A DNA stretch of 8,889 nucleotides, taken from the NCBI GenBank assembly GCA_017529175.1, contig JAFXNX010000312.1:1-8889 (forward strand), in the 5' to 3' direction. Each line of letters begins with the position of its first letter. Position 1 is the first letter of the stretch. Both the position numbers and the translations under genes were made by a program. This DNA is from Clostridia bacterium (GTDB taxonomy: Bacteria; Bacillota_A; Clostridia; Oscillospirales; CAG-272). A model generated the notes under the pieces. That model ran no database searches. It worked only from the letters and a program-made list of their open reading frames with translations, and was not told where the DNA came from. Below are positions 1 through 6,723 of this stretch, piece after piece.

Positions 1-236
1 CTTATCCTCATCCCCGCGCCGCTCTGCGGCGCCTGTATCCTTTCGCCAGAAGGACGACGCGGCGCGCTACCGTAAGGACCTGCGGTACCTGCGCCGTATT
101 GTCTTGCGGCTGACGTATCACGCCGCGGCGGAACGCCGGCGCCACCCTGAGGTACGCCGCGGCGTTTGCCGGAAAGGAGCGATTCGATGCTCTCGTCTGC
201 ATTTCCGATGTTGTAATTATTATTGTTTTCGGACAT
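1..236 (-). CDS. Unidentified protein, N-terminal 78 codons only (cut by window edge)
   Basis: An open frame starts with ATG at 236-234 and runs to the left edge without a stop. An AAAGG Shine-Dalgarno lies 8 nt before the start, and the start is 24 nt after the stop of the CPBP protease gene, so it is probably the next gene of the operon. The visible protein begins MSENNNNYNIGNADESIESL and then turns into a stretch rich in Gly, Ala, Pro, Arg and Ser with almost no hydrophobic runs. It looks disordered: a tail or linker ahead of a domain lying outside the window. There is no signal peptide or membrane segment in the visible part. I do not recognise the family. A competing frame with an ATG at 202 stops at position 8 and has no comparable ribosome binding site. 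Confidence is good that this is coding, none for a function. Confidence 0.7.
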   Translation of the reverse strand, partial: MSENNNNYNIGNADESIESLLSGKRRGVPQGGAGVPPRRDTSAARQYGAGTAGPYGSAPRRPSGERIQAPQSGAGMRI

Positions 237-260
237 ATCTATGACCTTTCTGAAAGAAGC

Positions 261-1175
261 TTACAAATTGAGTAATATCCCGACAGCGCTGACGATGATC
301 AGCGCAATAAAGAACGGAGACGTCAGCGCCGAAGTTACCGTCGAAGCTCTTTTATCACTTCGTGATACGGGGTGCTGCGGCTTTGCGTTGAGCTGCGACA
401 GATCCTCGTACGCTTTCGACACTGAGTTGAAGAACAGAAACGCGAAAACGAGCGTCACTGCGGTGCAAATAAACGTGAAGAGCAAAACTCCCCCGCCCTG
501 CCTTACCGCGGCGCGGTATACGTACACCTCAAAGAACATAACGACAATGTTGTTCGCGGCGTGTATCACCATCGCAGCGATCAGGGAACGCGTAGCGTAA
601 AGGACGACCGTCAGTATTATCCCGTTGAAGAAATACACGGGAAGCTTTACTATGTCAAAATGTATGAGAGCGAACGAGAACGAACTGAGTATCGCCGATA
701 AAACGACGCCGCTTCTCTCATATTCCGTGACGACGATCCCTCTGTAAAGGAACTCCTCCGTTATCGCGGGAAGGATCGCAACTGATAAGACGGCGTATAT
801 GCCGTTTACCGCCGATCTGTCAGACGACGAGAACGCGGCGGAGGACGTGCGGTCGAAAAGCTCCGGCGCGAATCTGTAGACGTAGAACGCATACATCGCC
901 GCTCCGAATATCATAAATCCGAGCGCAAATATCATCATCGGGATATCGATCGCCTTGAAGAGTTTGAGACGCATATGGGAAATAAATCCTCTGCCCCTTG
1001 CCCTCGCGTATATCGCAGACGGTATCGCGAATATCAGAACTCCGAGCAGCGCCGCGATAAGATACGCGTTGTCATCCTGCGAGAGGAATGAAACGTTCGA
1101 CTGTCCGGCGACGATCAGCAATATCGTTATGACCGTCAGAAGCAGCGGCGCGCCGTGAATACTTTTAATTTTCAC
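261..1175 (-). CDS. CPBP family intramembrane glutamic endopeptidase (CAAX protease/Abi type)
   Basis: The 304-residue protein is strongly hydrophobic with about eight or nine membrane segments, the last at roughly 287-303 after a polar loop (about 251-285). The family signature is complete: EEFLYRG at 140-146 (motif 1, EExxxR), F168xxxH172 (motif 2) and H205xxxN209 (motif 3). These residues form the intramembrane active site of the CPBP/Rce1-like family, whose bacterial members process membrane proteins or peptides and are sometimes linked to bacteriocin immunity. The substrate here cannot be told. The start is a GTG that overlaps the end of the cyclo-ligase gene by 11 nt. The only AAAGG-like site is 14 nt upstream, so initiation probably depends on translational coupling. 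No bacteriocin gene is adjacent, so a housekeeping role is as likely as immunity. The family call is secure; the start is less so. Confidence 0.93.
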   Translation of the reverse strand: MKIKSIHGAPLLLTVITILLIVAGQSNVSFLSQDDNAYLIAALLGVLIFAIPSAIYARARGRGFISHMRLKLFKAIDIPMMIFALGFMIFGAAMYAFYVYRFAPELFDRTSSAAFSSSDRSAVNGIYAVLSVAILPAITEEFLYRGIVVTEYERSGVVLSAILSSFSFALIHFDIVKLPVYFFNGIILTVVLYATRSLIAAMVIHAANNIVVMFFEVYVYRAAVRQGGGVLLFTFICTAVTLVFAFLFFNSVSKAYEDLSQLNAKPQHPVSRSDKRASTVTSALTSPFFIALIIVSAVGILLNL

Positions 1176-1752
1176 CTGTAAATACCAAACCTTTATCGGT
1201 AAGCAGAATTTTAATGCTGATATCGAATCTGCCCCTCGGGACTTCGGGAACTACGAAATCGTTGTATACTATCCCGACTATGTTTCCCTTGAAGGACGAA
1301 AGATATCTGTCGTAATAACCTTTTCCGTAGCCGAGACGGTACCCTTTGTTATCGTAAACGAGACCGGGCACGAAGCACACTGACGACGCGCCGCCGGCAT
1401 CGTCGAATACCGGCAGCGACTCGTCCGGCTCGCGCAGTCCGAAAGCGCCGCTCGACAGATCGTCAAGGGATGTAATAATATGATAATCCATTGTGCGCTC
1501 GTCCGGATGACACCTCGGAAACGCGACTTTTTTCCCTCTCGCGAGGGCGTCGGCGGCGATCGGCATGACATCGATCTCGTCGTCGGTCGGAGCGTACATC
1601 AGAACGTATTTTGCATACCTGTAACTTGCAAGAGATACGGCGGCACGGCACACGGCGCCGTCCCTTCGCGCTTTTTCCTCTTTGTCGAGCATAGCCCTCT
1701 TTTCGCGGTAAAGCGCGCGCATCTCGTCTTTTTCTTTTTTTATAGCGAACAT
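1165..1752 (-). CDS. 5-formyltetrahydrofolate cyclo-ligase (MTHFS)
   Basis: The 195-residue protein is the normal length for this cytosolic enzyme, which uses ATP to turn 5-formyl-THF (folinate) into 5,10-methenyl-THF and so returns a stored or inhibitory folate to the one-carbon pool. The N-terminal basic stretch MRALYREKRAML (11-22) fits the substrate-binding helix. FGLREP at 104-109 and GYRLGYGKGYYDRYL at 137-151 are the family hallmarks, the latter being the nucleotide/phosphate-binding loop. The start at 1752 is 2 nt after the DJ-1 gene stop, and its AAGGG Shine-Dalgarno lies inside the end of that gene, so the two are probably translationally coupled. An internal Met at residue 11 is an alternative start with a weaker site. 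The 3' end overlaps the CPBP gene. Common gene names are fau or ygfA; I leave the symbol blank because usage varies. Confidence 0.95.
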   Translation of the reverse strand: MFAIKKEKDEMRALYREKRAMLDKEEKARRDGAVCRAAVSLASYRYAKYVLMYAPTDDEIDVMPIAADALARGKKVAFPRCHPDERTMDYHIITSLDDLSSGAFGLREPDESLPVFDDAGGASSVCFVPGLVYDNKGYRLGYGKGYYDRYLSSFKGNIVGIVYNDFVVPEVPRGRFDISIKILLTDKGLVFTGEN

Positions 1753-1754
1753 TT

Positions 1755-2309
1755 TTACGCCCTTATCGAATCCGCGATCTTCTCGCTCTCATCATCGCTC
1801 TTCAAAAGAGCTGTGAGCTGGAGCGCGAAATCGAGCGCGCTTCCCATGCCGTCCGCGGTAATGAAATTCCCGTCGGCGACGACTGACGCCTCGTAATACT
1901 TCGCTCCGTCAAGATATTTTTCGAATCCGGGATAACAAGTGGCGTCGCGCCCCGAAAGAAGTCCGCGCTTTCCGAGTATCATCGGAGCCGCGCAGATCGC
2001 CGCGATATACGCATCCTGCTTCAACGCTTCTTTAATGAATCTGTCGACTCCTTCGGACTCGTCAAGGTTTTTAGCTCCCGGCATACCTCCCGGAAGTATT
2101 ACCATCTCTATTTCGGCTCCGTTTGCGGAAAGTCCCGCAATCGCGTCGTCGAGCGAGATATCGCTTGCGACTTCGATTCCGTGAGAGCCGCGCACGCGCT
2201 CTCCCGTAACGCCGACGGTTTTTACGTCAACTCCCGCGCGGCGTAAAACGTCGACCGGGGTCAGTGCCTCTATCTCTTCAAATCCTTCGGCAAGAAACAA
2301 ATATACCAT
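1755..2309 (-). CDS. DJ-1/PfpI family protein (DJ-1/YajL-like, putative deglycase or glyoxalase III)
   Basis: The 184-residue protein has the full DJ-1 fold signature: an N-terminal strand followed by LAEGFEEIEALTPVDVLRRAG (from residue 6), ILPGG at 71-75, and the nucleophile elbow AAICAAP with Cys106. Glu14 aligns with the conserved Glu18 that lowers the cysteine pKa in human DJ-1. The position equivalent to DJ-1 His126 is Tyr126 (in CYPGFE, 125-130), a form I believe is common in clostridial members. Members are cytosolic and have been assigned glyoxalase III, protein deglycase or chaperone activity. Which applies here cannot be read from sequence. ThiJ-type naming should not be taken as thiamine synthesis. 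The start at 2309 has a strong AAAGGAGAG site about 8 nt upstream. It sits 38 nt after tmk and 2 nt before the cyclo-ligase gene. Confidence 0.94.
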   Translation of the reverse strand: MVYLFLAEGFEEIEALTPVDVLRRAGVDVKTVGVTGERVRGSHGIEVASDISLDDAIAGLSANGAEIEMVILPGGMPGAKNLDESEGVDRFIKEALKQDAYIAAICAAPMILGKRGLLSGRDATCYPGFEKYLDGAKYYEASVVADGNFITADGMGSALDFALQLTALLKSDDESEKIADSIRA

Positions 2310-2347
2310 AGCAAAACTCTCCTTTCGATACGGTCAATGACAGATGG

Positions 2348-3007
2348 TTACAGATCCAAAGCGTCGAACATCATAGTGAAGATCTCGTCTATGCCGAGCT
2401 GGGCGCCGTCCTTCGCGCAGTTTATCGTATGCCAACCCATCTTTTCCGCGGCATACTTTGCGGCTTCGGCGCATCGCGAAAGATACTCCGCGTCCTTCTC
2501 GTGTATATCCTTCTTCACGTCGTTTTTCAAACTTCTCTTTTCTATGTTCAAAAGCGATATTTCCGGCGGTACCCAAAGAAGCACCACGTCGTCCGGATGG
2601 GGCAGCCCGAGCTTTGTGAATTCAAAATCCCACAGCCATTCGAGGAAAGAGTCCCACTCTTCGCGCGGCATTTTGGCGAGCTGATGGTACGCATTCGCCG
2701 TCGTATATCTGTTCGCAATTATTACGGAATCCGGGGCTTCAAGAAAACTCTTCCAGCCGGTCACGTATGAAATATATCTGTCGCAGGCGAAAAACGCGCT
2801 GGCGGCATAGGAGTTCGTGTCGTTCGGATCGTCTCCGAGTTCTCCGTCAAGATACATCTTTACGAGCGTCGATCCGCGGCTCGCGTAGTCCGGAAAATCT
2901 ATCTTTTTTACTTTTTTACCCTTGACGTCGAGGTATCTGCAAAGCTTTTCGCTCTGCGTGTTCTTCCCCGCCCCGTCAAGGCCTTCAATGGCAATAAGTC
3001 TTCCCAT
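2348..3007 (-). CDS. tmk: Thymidylate kinase (dTMP kinase), clostridial subtype
   Basis: The 219-residue cytosolic P-loop kinase phosphorylates dTMP to dTDP, the committed step to dTTP. The P-loop is at 9-17 (GLDGAGKNT), the DFPDY segment at 37-41 matches the dTMP-binding DFP motif, FFACDRY at 72-78 supplies the conserved arginine, and NRYTTANAYHQ at 99-109 corresponds to the DRY..S..AYQ signature. The LID-like segment is basic around 157-167 and is followed by IHE and a C-terminal helix. Two positions differ from the consensus: Asn16 in place of the Ser/Thr that follows the P-loop lysine, and Asn99 in place of the signature Asp. Length and overall pattern (for example the EWLWDFEF stretch) resemble a subtype I recall from Clostridia, so it is probably functional. 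An AAAGGG site precedes the ATG. It lies 19 nt downstream of ftsK. Confidence 0.9.
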   Translation of the reverse strand: MGRLIAIEGLDGAGKNTQSEKLCRYLDVKGKKVKKIDFPDYASRGSTLVKMYLDGELGDDPNDTNSYAASAFFACDRYISYVTGWKSFLEAPDSVIIANRYTTANAYHQLAKMPREEWDSFLEWLWDFEFTKLGLPHPDDVVLLWVPPEISLLNIEKRSLKNDVKKDIHEKDAEYLSRCAEAAKYAAEKMGWHTINCAKDGAQLGIDEIFTMMFDALDL

Positions 3008-3026
3008 CGCGTATCCCTTTCAGTCG

Positions 3027-5675
3027 TCAGAAAACGAAATCGTCAGAGTCGTCGTCCTGCTTCGCAGGCGCGTTATCGGAAAGAGGCGCGCCCATCTTGA
3101 TCTCCTGCAGGCGTTCCTTCGTTATCAGCACCTGACGCGGCTTCTGTCCGTCCGGAGCGCTGACGAATCCGCGCTCTTCCATACGGTCGATGAGCTTCGC
3201 GGCGCGTCCGAATCCGAGAGAACATTTGCGCTGTATGAGAGAGGTCGATATCTTTCCGCTCTCAACCGCAAGCTCGACCGCGCGCCAGAACATCGGGTCG
3301 TCCGCTTCGACGTTGGATATATCCTCGGTAATGCCGACAAGATCGCGCTTCTTCGCGGTACATCTTACAGCTTCCGTTTCGATCTCGTTCATAACGTCGT
3401 CGTTGTATCCTTCGTCGCCGGTGTTGTTTTCTTTGAGGAATTCCACAACGCGGTCGATCTCAGTATCGGTGACAAACGCGCCCTGAACTCTGACCGTCTT
3501 TATCGCGCCGACCGGATTGAACAGCATATCGCCCTTGCCGATCAGCTTCTCGGCGCCCGCGGTATCAATAACCGTTCGCGAGTCGATCTGAGACGACACC
3601 TTGCACGCGATACGGGACGGTATATTGTTCTTGATCGTACCGGTGATGACGTCGACGGAAGGACGCTGTGTGCCTATGATGAGGTGCATACCCGCCGCTC
3701 TCGCTTTCTGCGCGAGTCGCGCGATAGAATTCTCAACGCTGTCGGGAGCGGTCATCATAAGATCTGCAAGCTCGTCGATTATGATAACGACGTGAGGAAG
3801 CATCTTCTTCTCGGGATCGTCCTTGACAAGATCGTTGTACCCCGTGATATTTCTGACCTTCGCCTCCTCGATTATGCCGAAGCGGCGCTCCATTTCATTT
3901 ACCGCCCACGACAGAGCACCCGCCGCTTTCTTCGGATCGGAGACCACCGGGACGATAAGATGAGGCAGTCCTTCATATATGTTGAATTCGACTTTTTTGG
4001 GGTCGACGAGGATAAGCTGTACTTCCTCCGGAGTCGCTTTGTAAAGCAGACTCATGATAAGACAGTTGATGCACACCGATTTACCCATACCGGTGGCTCC
4101 GGCGATTAGCAGGTGAGGCATTTTCGATATGTCGAAGAATATCGGCGCTCCCGCGACGTCCTCGCCGAGCGCGACAGTAAGACGGCTTTCCGCGTCGCGG
4201 AACTTGTCGCTGTCGATAAGAGTGCGAAGACGCACTATCATCGGCTCGTCGTTGGGAACTTCTATGCCGACTGCTGATTTACCGGGTATCGGCGCCTCGA
4301 TACGGATACCGCTCGTCGCAAGACTCAGCGCTATGTCGTCGACAAGGTTGACGATGGCGCGCACTCTCGTTCCCGGAGCGGGACGAAGTTCGTACCTTGT
4401 GACAGTCGGTCCCTTTGAAGGAAGTCCCGCGGATTCTGTATGGACGTTGAATTTTTCAAGCGTCTGTATGAGTTTGGTTTCTTTTATCTGAAGCTCGCGC
4501 TTGTAGTCCTCGTTCTTTTTCGAGGTATCCTCGACAAGAAGGTTTATATCGGGAAAAGCGTAGGGATGTGGCGCCTCTTCCACGGCGCCTTCTCCGATAT
4601 CCTTTTCCTCAACTTTAAGTTTGTTGTCGCCGTCGCCTCCGAGAAAAGTCTTTGACAGACGCGCGAGCACTTCTTCGTCGTCGAGTCCGTCGAGCGATTC
4701 GAGAGTCAGCCCGTCGTCCTTATCTTCGCTCTTATCCACGGGATCGAGTTCAATGACATCAGAGACGTCGTTGTATTCGTCGGCGTCTTCATCGTCGATC
4801 TCACCTTTGATAAGCGGAAAGTCCTCGTCGGTAATGGTGGGGTCGAACTCCGTCTTTCTTTCTCCCTCGAAAACAGACGTATCTATATCCCAGACGTCGC
4901 CGCCTTCCTCTTCATCAGGCGCGTCGTCTGACGTCTGAACGTCGTTCTGGCGCGCGAATGCCGCCCGCTCTTCTTCCGCGAGTCTCTTTTCCTCTTCGCG
5001 TTCGCGTCTTTCTTTGAGCATCTGTTCTCTTTCAGCTCTGCGAACGTCACGCTGTTCCGTACGGCGCTTCATTGAGTCCGTAAACGCGTTCGCGGCGTCC
5101 TTCGGAGTTTTTTTCATCGCTATCATCACGAGAACGACCGATGCCGCGGCAACGATTATGAACGCGCCTACCCTGCTGAAGCAGGCGGAAAGGAGCCCTC
5201 CGGTGAAGCCTCCGACAAAGCCGCCTCCGCGGTGCGCGACGCCCTCTTTGAAATGCTCGAACGGATTGAGCTGCTTCATCATCGCATCGGACGCGAAAAT
5301 GAGGTGGCAGAGCGTATCGACGATCAGAAACGTTACTGACGATATCAAGATATACTTGCGCTTCGGAGCGTCGTCGTTCAAAAGCAAAATGATCCCTATC
5401 GCCGCAAGAAGGAACGGCAGAGCGTAGTACGCGAGTGAAAACATCCCGAAGAAAACTTTGTCTCTGATAAAGTTTCCGACGGAGCCGAAATCCTTTGCGA
5501 AAAAGGATATGATCATCAGGATCGATATGATAAACAGGATGAAGGGCAGGAACTGAATGAAAAGAGAACTCTTTTGAACGGCGCTCTTCGCATTCTTCGA
5601 GCCCTTACCCTTTACCTTGCTCTTTGAGGTGACTTTATATTTTTTTCCGTTGTTCGTGTTATTTTTATTCGCCAT
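3027..5675 (-). CDS. ftsK: DNA translocase FtsK/SpoIIIE
   Basis: The 882-residue protein is a membrane-anchored, hexameric ATP-driven motor that pumps double-stranded DNA through the division or sporulation septum. A Lys-rich tail (1-35) is followed by four membrane segments (about 38-60, 76-99, 108-127, 170-187). Next come an Arg/Glu-rich probable coiled coil (about 203-240) and a long acidic linker (about 245-365). The motor follows: alpha domain about 380-500, Walker A GATGMGKS at 526-533, Walker B VVIIIDE at 629-635, and the GTQRPSVDVITG stretch from 668. The C-terminal winged-helix gamma domain (about 793-858, with RAAKLIDRMEERGFV) reads oriented DNA motifs, and an acidic tail ends in DDFVF. 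It is longer than Bacillus SpoIIIE, mainly because of the linker. AAAGG lies about 7 nt before the ATG, and a promoter sits 50-80 nt upstream. It is the first gene of the operon. Whether it serves division, sporulation or both cannot be decided here. Confidence 0.97.
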   Translation of the reverse strand: MANKNNTNNGKKYKVTSKSKVKGKGSKNAKSAVQKSSLFIQFLPFILFIISILMIISFFAKDFGSVGNFIRDKVFFGMFSLAYYALPFLLAAIGIILLLNDDAPKRKYILISSVTFLIVDTLCHLIFASDAMMKQLNPFEHFKEGVAHRGGGFVGGFTGGLLSACFSRVGAFIIVAAASVVLVMIAMKKTPKDAANAFTDSMKRRTEQRDVRRAEREQMLKERREREEEKRLAEEERAAFARQNDVQTSDDAPDEEEGGDVWDIDTSVFEGERKTEFDPTITDEDFPLIKGEIDDEDADEYNDVSDVIELDPVDKSEDKDDGLTLESLDGLDDEEVLARLSKTFLGGDGDNKLKVEEKDIGEGAVEEAPHPYAFPDINLLVEDTSKKNEDYKRELQIKETKLIQTLEKFNVHTESAGLPSKGPTVTRYELRPAPGTRVRAIVNLVDDIALSLATSGIRIEAPIPGKSAVGIEVPNDEPMIVRLRTLIDSDKFRDAESRLTVALGEDVAGAPIFFDISKMPHLLIAGATGMGKSVCINCLIMSLLYKATPEEVQLILVDPKKVEFNIYEGLPHLIVPVVSDPKKAAGALSWAVNEMERRFGIIEEAKVRNITGYNDLVKDDPEKKMLPHVVIIIDELADLMMTAPDSVENSIARLAQKARAAGMHLIIGTQRPSVDVITGTIKNNIPSRIACKVSSQIDSRTVIDTAGAEKLIGKGDMLFNPVGAIKTVRVQGAFVTDTEIDRVVEFLKENNTGDEGYNDDVMNEIETEAVRCTAKKRDLVGITEDISNVEADDPMFWRAVELAVESGKISTSLIQRKCSLGFGRAAKLIDRMEERGFVSAPDGQKPRQVLITKERLQEIKMGAPLSDNAPAKQDDDSDDFVF

Positions 5676-5726
5676 TTTACATCCTTTCGCCGCGCTGATA
5701 GTCCGGGAGCGTCAGTCTTAAATTAT

Positions 5727-5755
5727 AATATACCATAATTGATAATAAATTACAA
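5727..5755 (-). promoter_or_regulatory. Probable sigma-A promoter of the ftsK operon (extended -10)
   Basis: Read on the minus strand, TTGTAA (5755-5750) and TATATT (5732-5727) are separated by exactly 17 nt, and TGG directly precedes the -10 box, giving the TGn extension. Transcription would start near 5720 and leave an untranslated leader of roughly 45 nt before the ftsK ATG. No terminator-like hairpin is visible between this site and the left edge, so it could serve the whole minus-strand run. Confidence 0.6.
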
Positions 5756-5768
5756 GTGAGATTTTAAA
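5739..5768 (+). promoter_or_regulatory. Possible weak promoter for the TSUP pair
   Basis: TTGATA (5739-5744) is followed after 18 nt by TTTAAA (5763-5768). The -10 match is poor and the region is AT-rich, so chance resemblance is possible. If used, transcription would begin about 20-25 nt before the ATG at 5801. The -35 box lies inside the spacer of the opposite-facing ftsK promoter, so the two could not be occupied at once. Confidence 0.25.
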
Positions 5769-5800
5769 TATCTTTTAAAAAATACGCAAATACTTGTGAT

Positions 5801-6223
5801 ATGAAAGCAAGGAACAATACGTCAAACCCGATAAAACGGTATGACGCAGCAAATAAAAAATACCCGCCGCAGATCATCGCGCTCGGGATTCTTGCGGGAT
5901 TTGTGAACGGTCTTGCCGGCGCGTGCGGAGGTATCGTTATGGTTTTTGCCGTGTCATACGCCGCGAAGATGAGCGGCGCTGAGATGAACGAAAACGAAAC
6001 GCTCGCCTCATCCCTTGCCGCAATGATACCCGTCGGCGCCTTTGCGTTGCTATGCTCCGGCGCCGCTTCCCCGGACGCACACGCGGCAATATGCGCGCTT
6101 CCCGCTTTTGCGGGAGGTGCGATAGGCGCGCTGATCGCAAGAAAAATAAAAGGAGCGTCTCTTAGGACGGTTTTCGCCGCCGTTACGCTCGTCGCCGGAA
6201 TAAATATGATCGCCGGCGCGTGA
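5801..6223 (+). CDS. TSUP family transporter, half-size subunit 1 (TauE/SafE-like)
   Basis: The 140-residue membrane protein has about four transmembrane segments (roughly 24-52, 68-88, 96-114, 121-139) after a polar N-terminus. GFVNGLAGACGG at 33-44 matches the repeat-start motif of TSUP/TauE-SafE exporters (Gly-rich turn in the first helix). The ending (ARKIKGASLRTVFAAVTLVAGINMI) matches the usual end of one TSUP half, a basic loop followed by a helix. Full-length family members carry two such halves in about 250 residues, so this is one half, and the next gene supplies the other. Characterised members export sulfite, sulfoacetate or related anions; the substrate here is unknown. The ATG at 5801 is the only in-frame ATG after the stop at 5765, and no clear Shine-Dalgarno precedes it, so translation may be weak or unusual. 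Confidence 0.82.
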   Translation: MKARNNTSNPIKRYDAANKKYPPQIIALGILAGFVNGLAGACGGIVMVFAVSYAAKMSGAEMNENETLASSLAAMIPVGAFALLCSGAASPDAHAAICALPAFAGGAIGALIARKIKGASLRTVFAAVTLVAGINMIAGA

Positions 6224-6232
6224 CGCCGCGGC

Positions 6233-6240
6233 AAAGGAGA
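6233..6240 (+). promoter_or_regulatory. Ribosome binding site fixing the start of TSUP half 2
   Basis: AAAGGAGA lies about 9-10 nt before the ATG at 6250. It favours that start over the in-frame GTG at 6220, which overlaps the preceding stop codon and would add ten polar residues to a membrane protein. Confidence 0.75.
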
Positions 6241-6249
6241 TATCGATCT

Positions 6250-6663
6250 ATGGAATGGCTCGTTTCGTTTGCGCTCTCGGTACTCACCGGTATGGGAGTG
6301 GGAGGAGGAGGTCTTTACGCCGTATATCTTACGTTGATCGACGGCGTGAGCGCTCAAAGCGCAAGAGGGCTGAATCTCGTTTTTTTCCTCTTTGCCGCGA
6401 CATCCGCTCTTGCGGTCAATATGAAGCGAAGCATCCCCGACCGCAAGCTCGTCCTGATACTCGCGCTCTCCGGTATCGCCGGCTCATATCCCGGCTCTCT
6501 TGCCGCGCGCTGTCTTCCGCCGAACGTTATGCGGATCTTCTTCGGAATACTTCTGATCCTCTCGAGCGTCGTGATATTTCTGAGAAAAAAGAAGGCGACG
6601 CAGACCGGGAAAGCGCCGTTGCCGCAGCGTTTCCGGAATTTATACAAACGCAAAACAAAATAG
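6250..6663 (+). CDS. TSUP family transporter, half-size subunit 2 (TauE/SafE-like)
   Basis: The 137-residue protein has four predicted membrane segments (about 3-28, 41-57, 66-86, 93-111). GMGVGGGGL at 14-22 is a textbook TSUP glycine-rich motif, and ARGLNLVFFLFAATSA (38-53) matches the second-helix motif of the family, including its conserved Asn. The tail from about 112 is strongly basic and probably cytosolic. It follows half 1 by 26 nt with its own strong ribosome binding site, so the two are distinct genes and not one gene broken by a frameshift. They probably assemble as a heterodimer resembling a full-length exporter. I recall pairs of this kind in Clostridia, so the arrangement is not new. 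The GTG at 6220 is the alternative start. Confidence 0.87.
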   Translation: MEWLVSFALSVLTGMGVGGGGLYAVYLTLIDGVSAQSARGLNLVFFLFAATSALAVNMKRSIPDRKLVLILALSGIAGSYPGSLAARCLPPNVMRIFFGILLILSSVVIFLRKKKATQTGKAPLPQRFRNLYKRKTK

Positions 6664-6699
6664 CGTCCCCGCTGTTTTTATACAATTGAATAAAATCAA

Positions 6700-6723
6700 G
6701 AGGGCTTCGCCGCCGAAGCCCTC
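6700..6723. terminator. Intrinsic terminator hairpin between convergent genes
   Basis: GAGGGCTTCG and CGAAGCCCTC form a perfect 10-bp stem around a 4-nt loop. On the minus strand it is followed by a T-rich run (TTGATTTTATT), so it is best suited to end the dockerin gene, whose stop is 40 nt upstream. On the plus strand the following sequence is only weakly T-rich, but the hairpin is 36 nt after the TSUP half 2 stop and may work in both directions. Confidence 0.75.

Noticed and set aside
8..202. Minus-strand frame beginning at an ATG at 202
   Set aside because: It is out of frame with the better-supported start at 236, which has a Shine-Dalgarno, operon spacing and stays open to the edge.
261..1175. 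CPBP protease as part of a bacteriocin immunity locus
   Set aside because: No small precursor peptide, ABC exporter or regulator is adjacent; the gene sits in a housekeeping-type operon.
1480..1896. Plus-strand frame across the cyclo-ligase/DJ-1 junction
   Set aside because: It runs antisense to two well-identified genes and has no homology pattern.
2922..4109. Open frame of 395 codons on the plus strand
   Set aside because: It lies antisense to ftsK and tmk, is Arg/Asp/Leu-rich with no family pattern, and arises from GC-rich third positions of the real genes.
6220..6249. GTG start at 6220 for TSUP half 2
   Set aside because: It adds ten Arg-rich residues, overlaps the upstream stop, and ignores the strong ribosome binding site placed correctly for the ATG at 6250.
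5764..6357. Open frame of 197 codons on the minus strand
   Set aside because: It is antisense to the TSUP genes, whose glycine-rich motifs and membrane segments clearly mark the plus strand as coding.
6255..6689. Plus-strand frame overlapping TSUP half 2
   Set aside because: It encodes an Arg/Ser-rich sequence in another frame of a clear membrane-protein gene.
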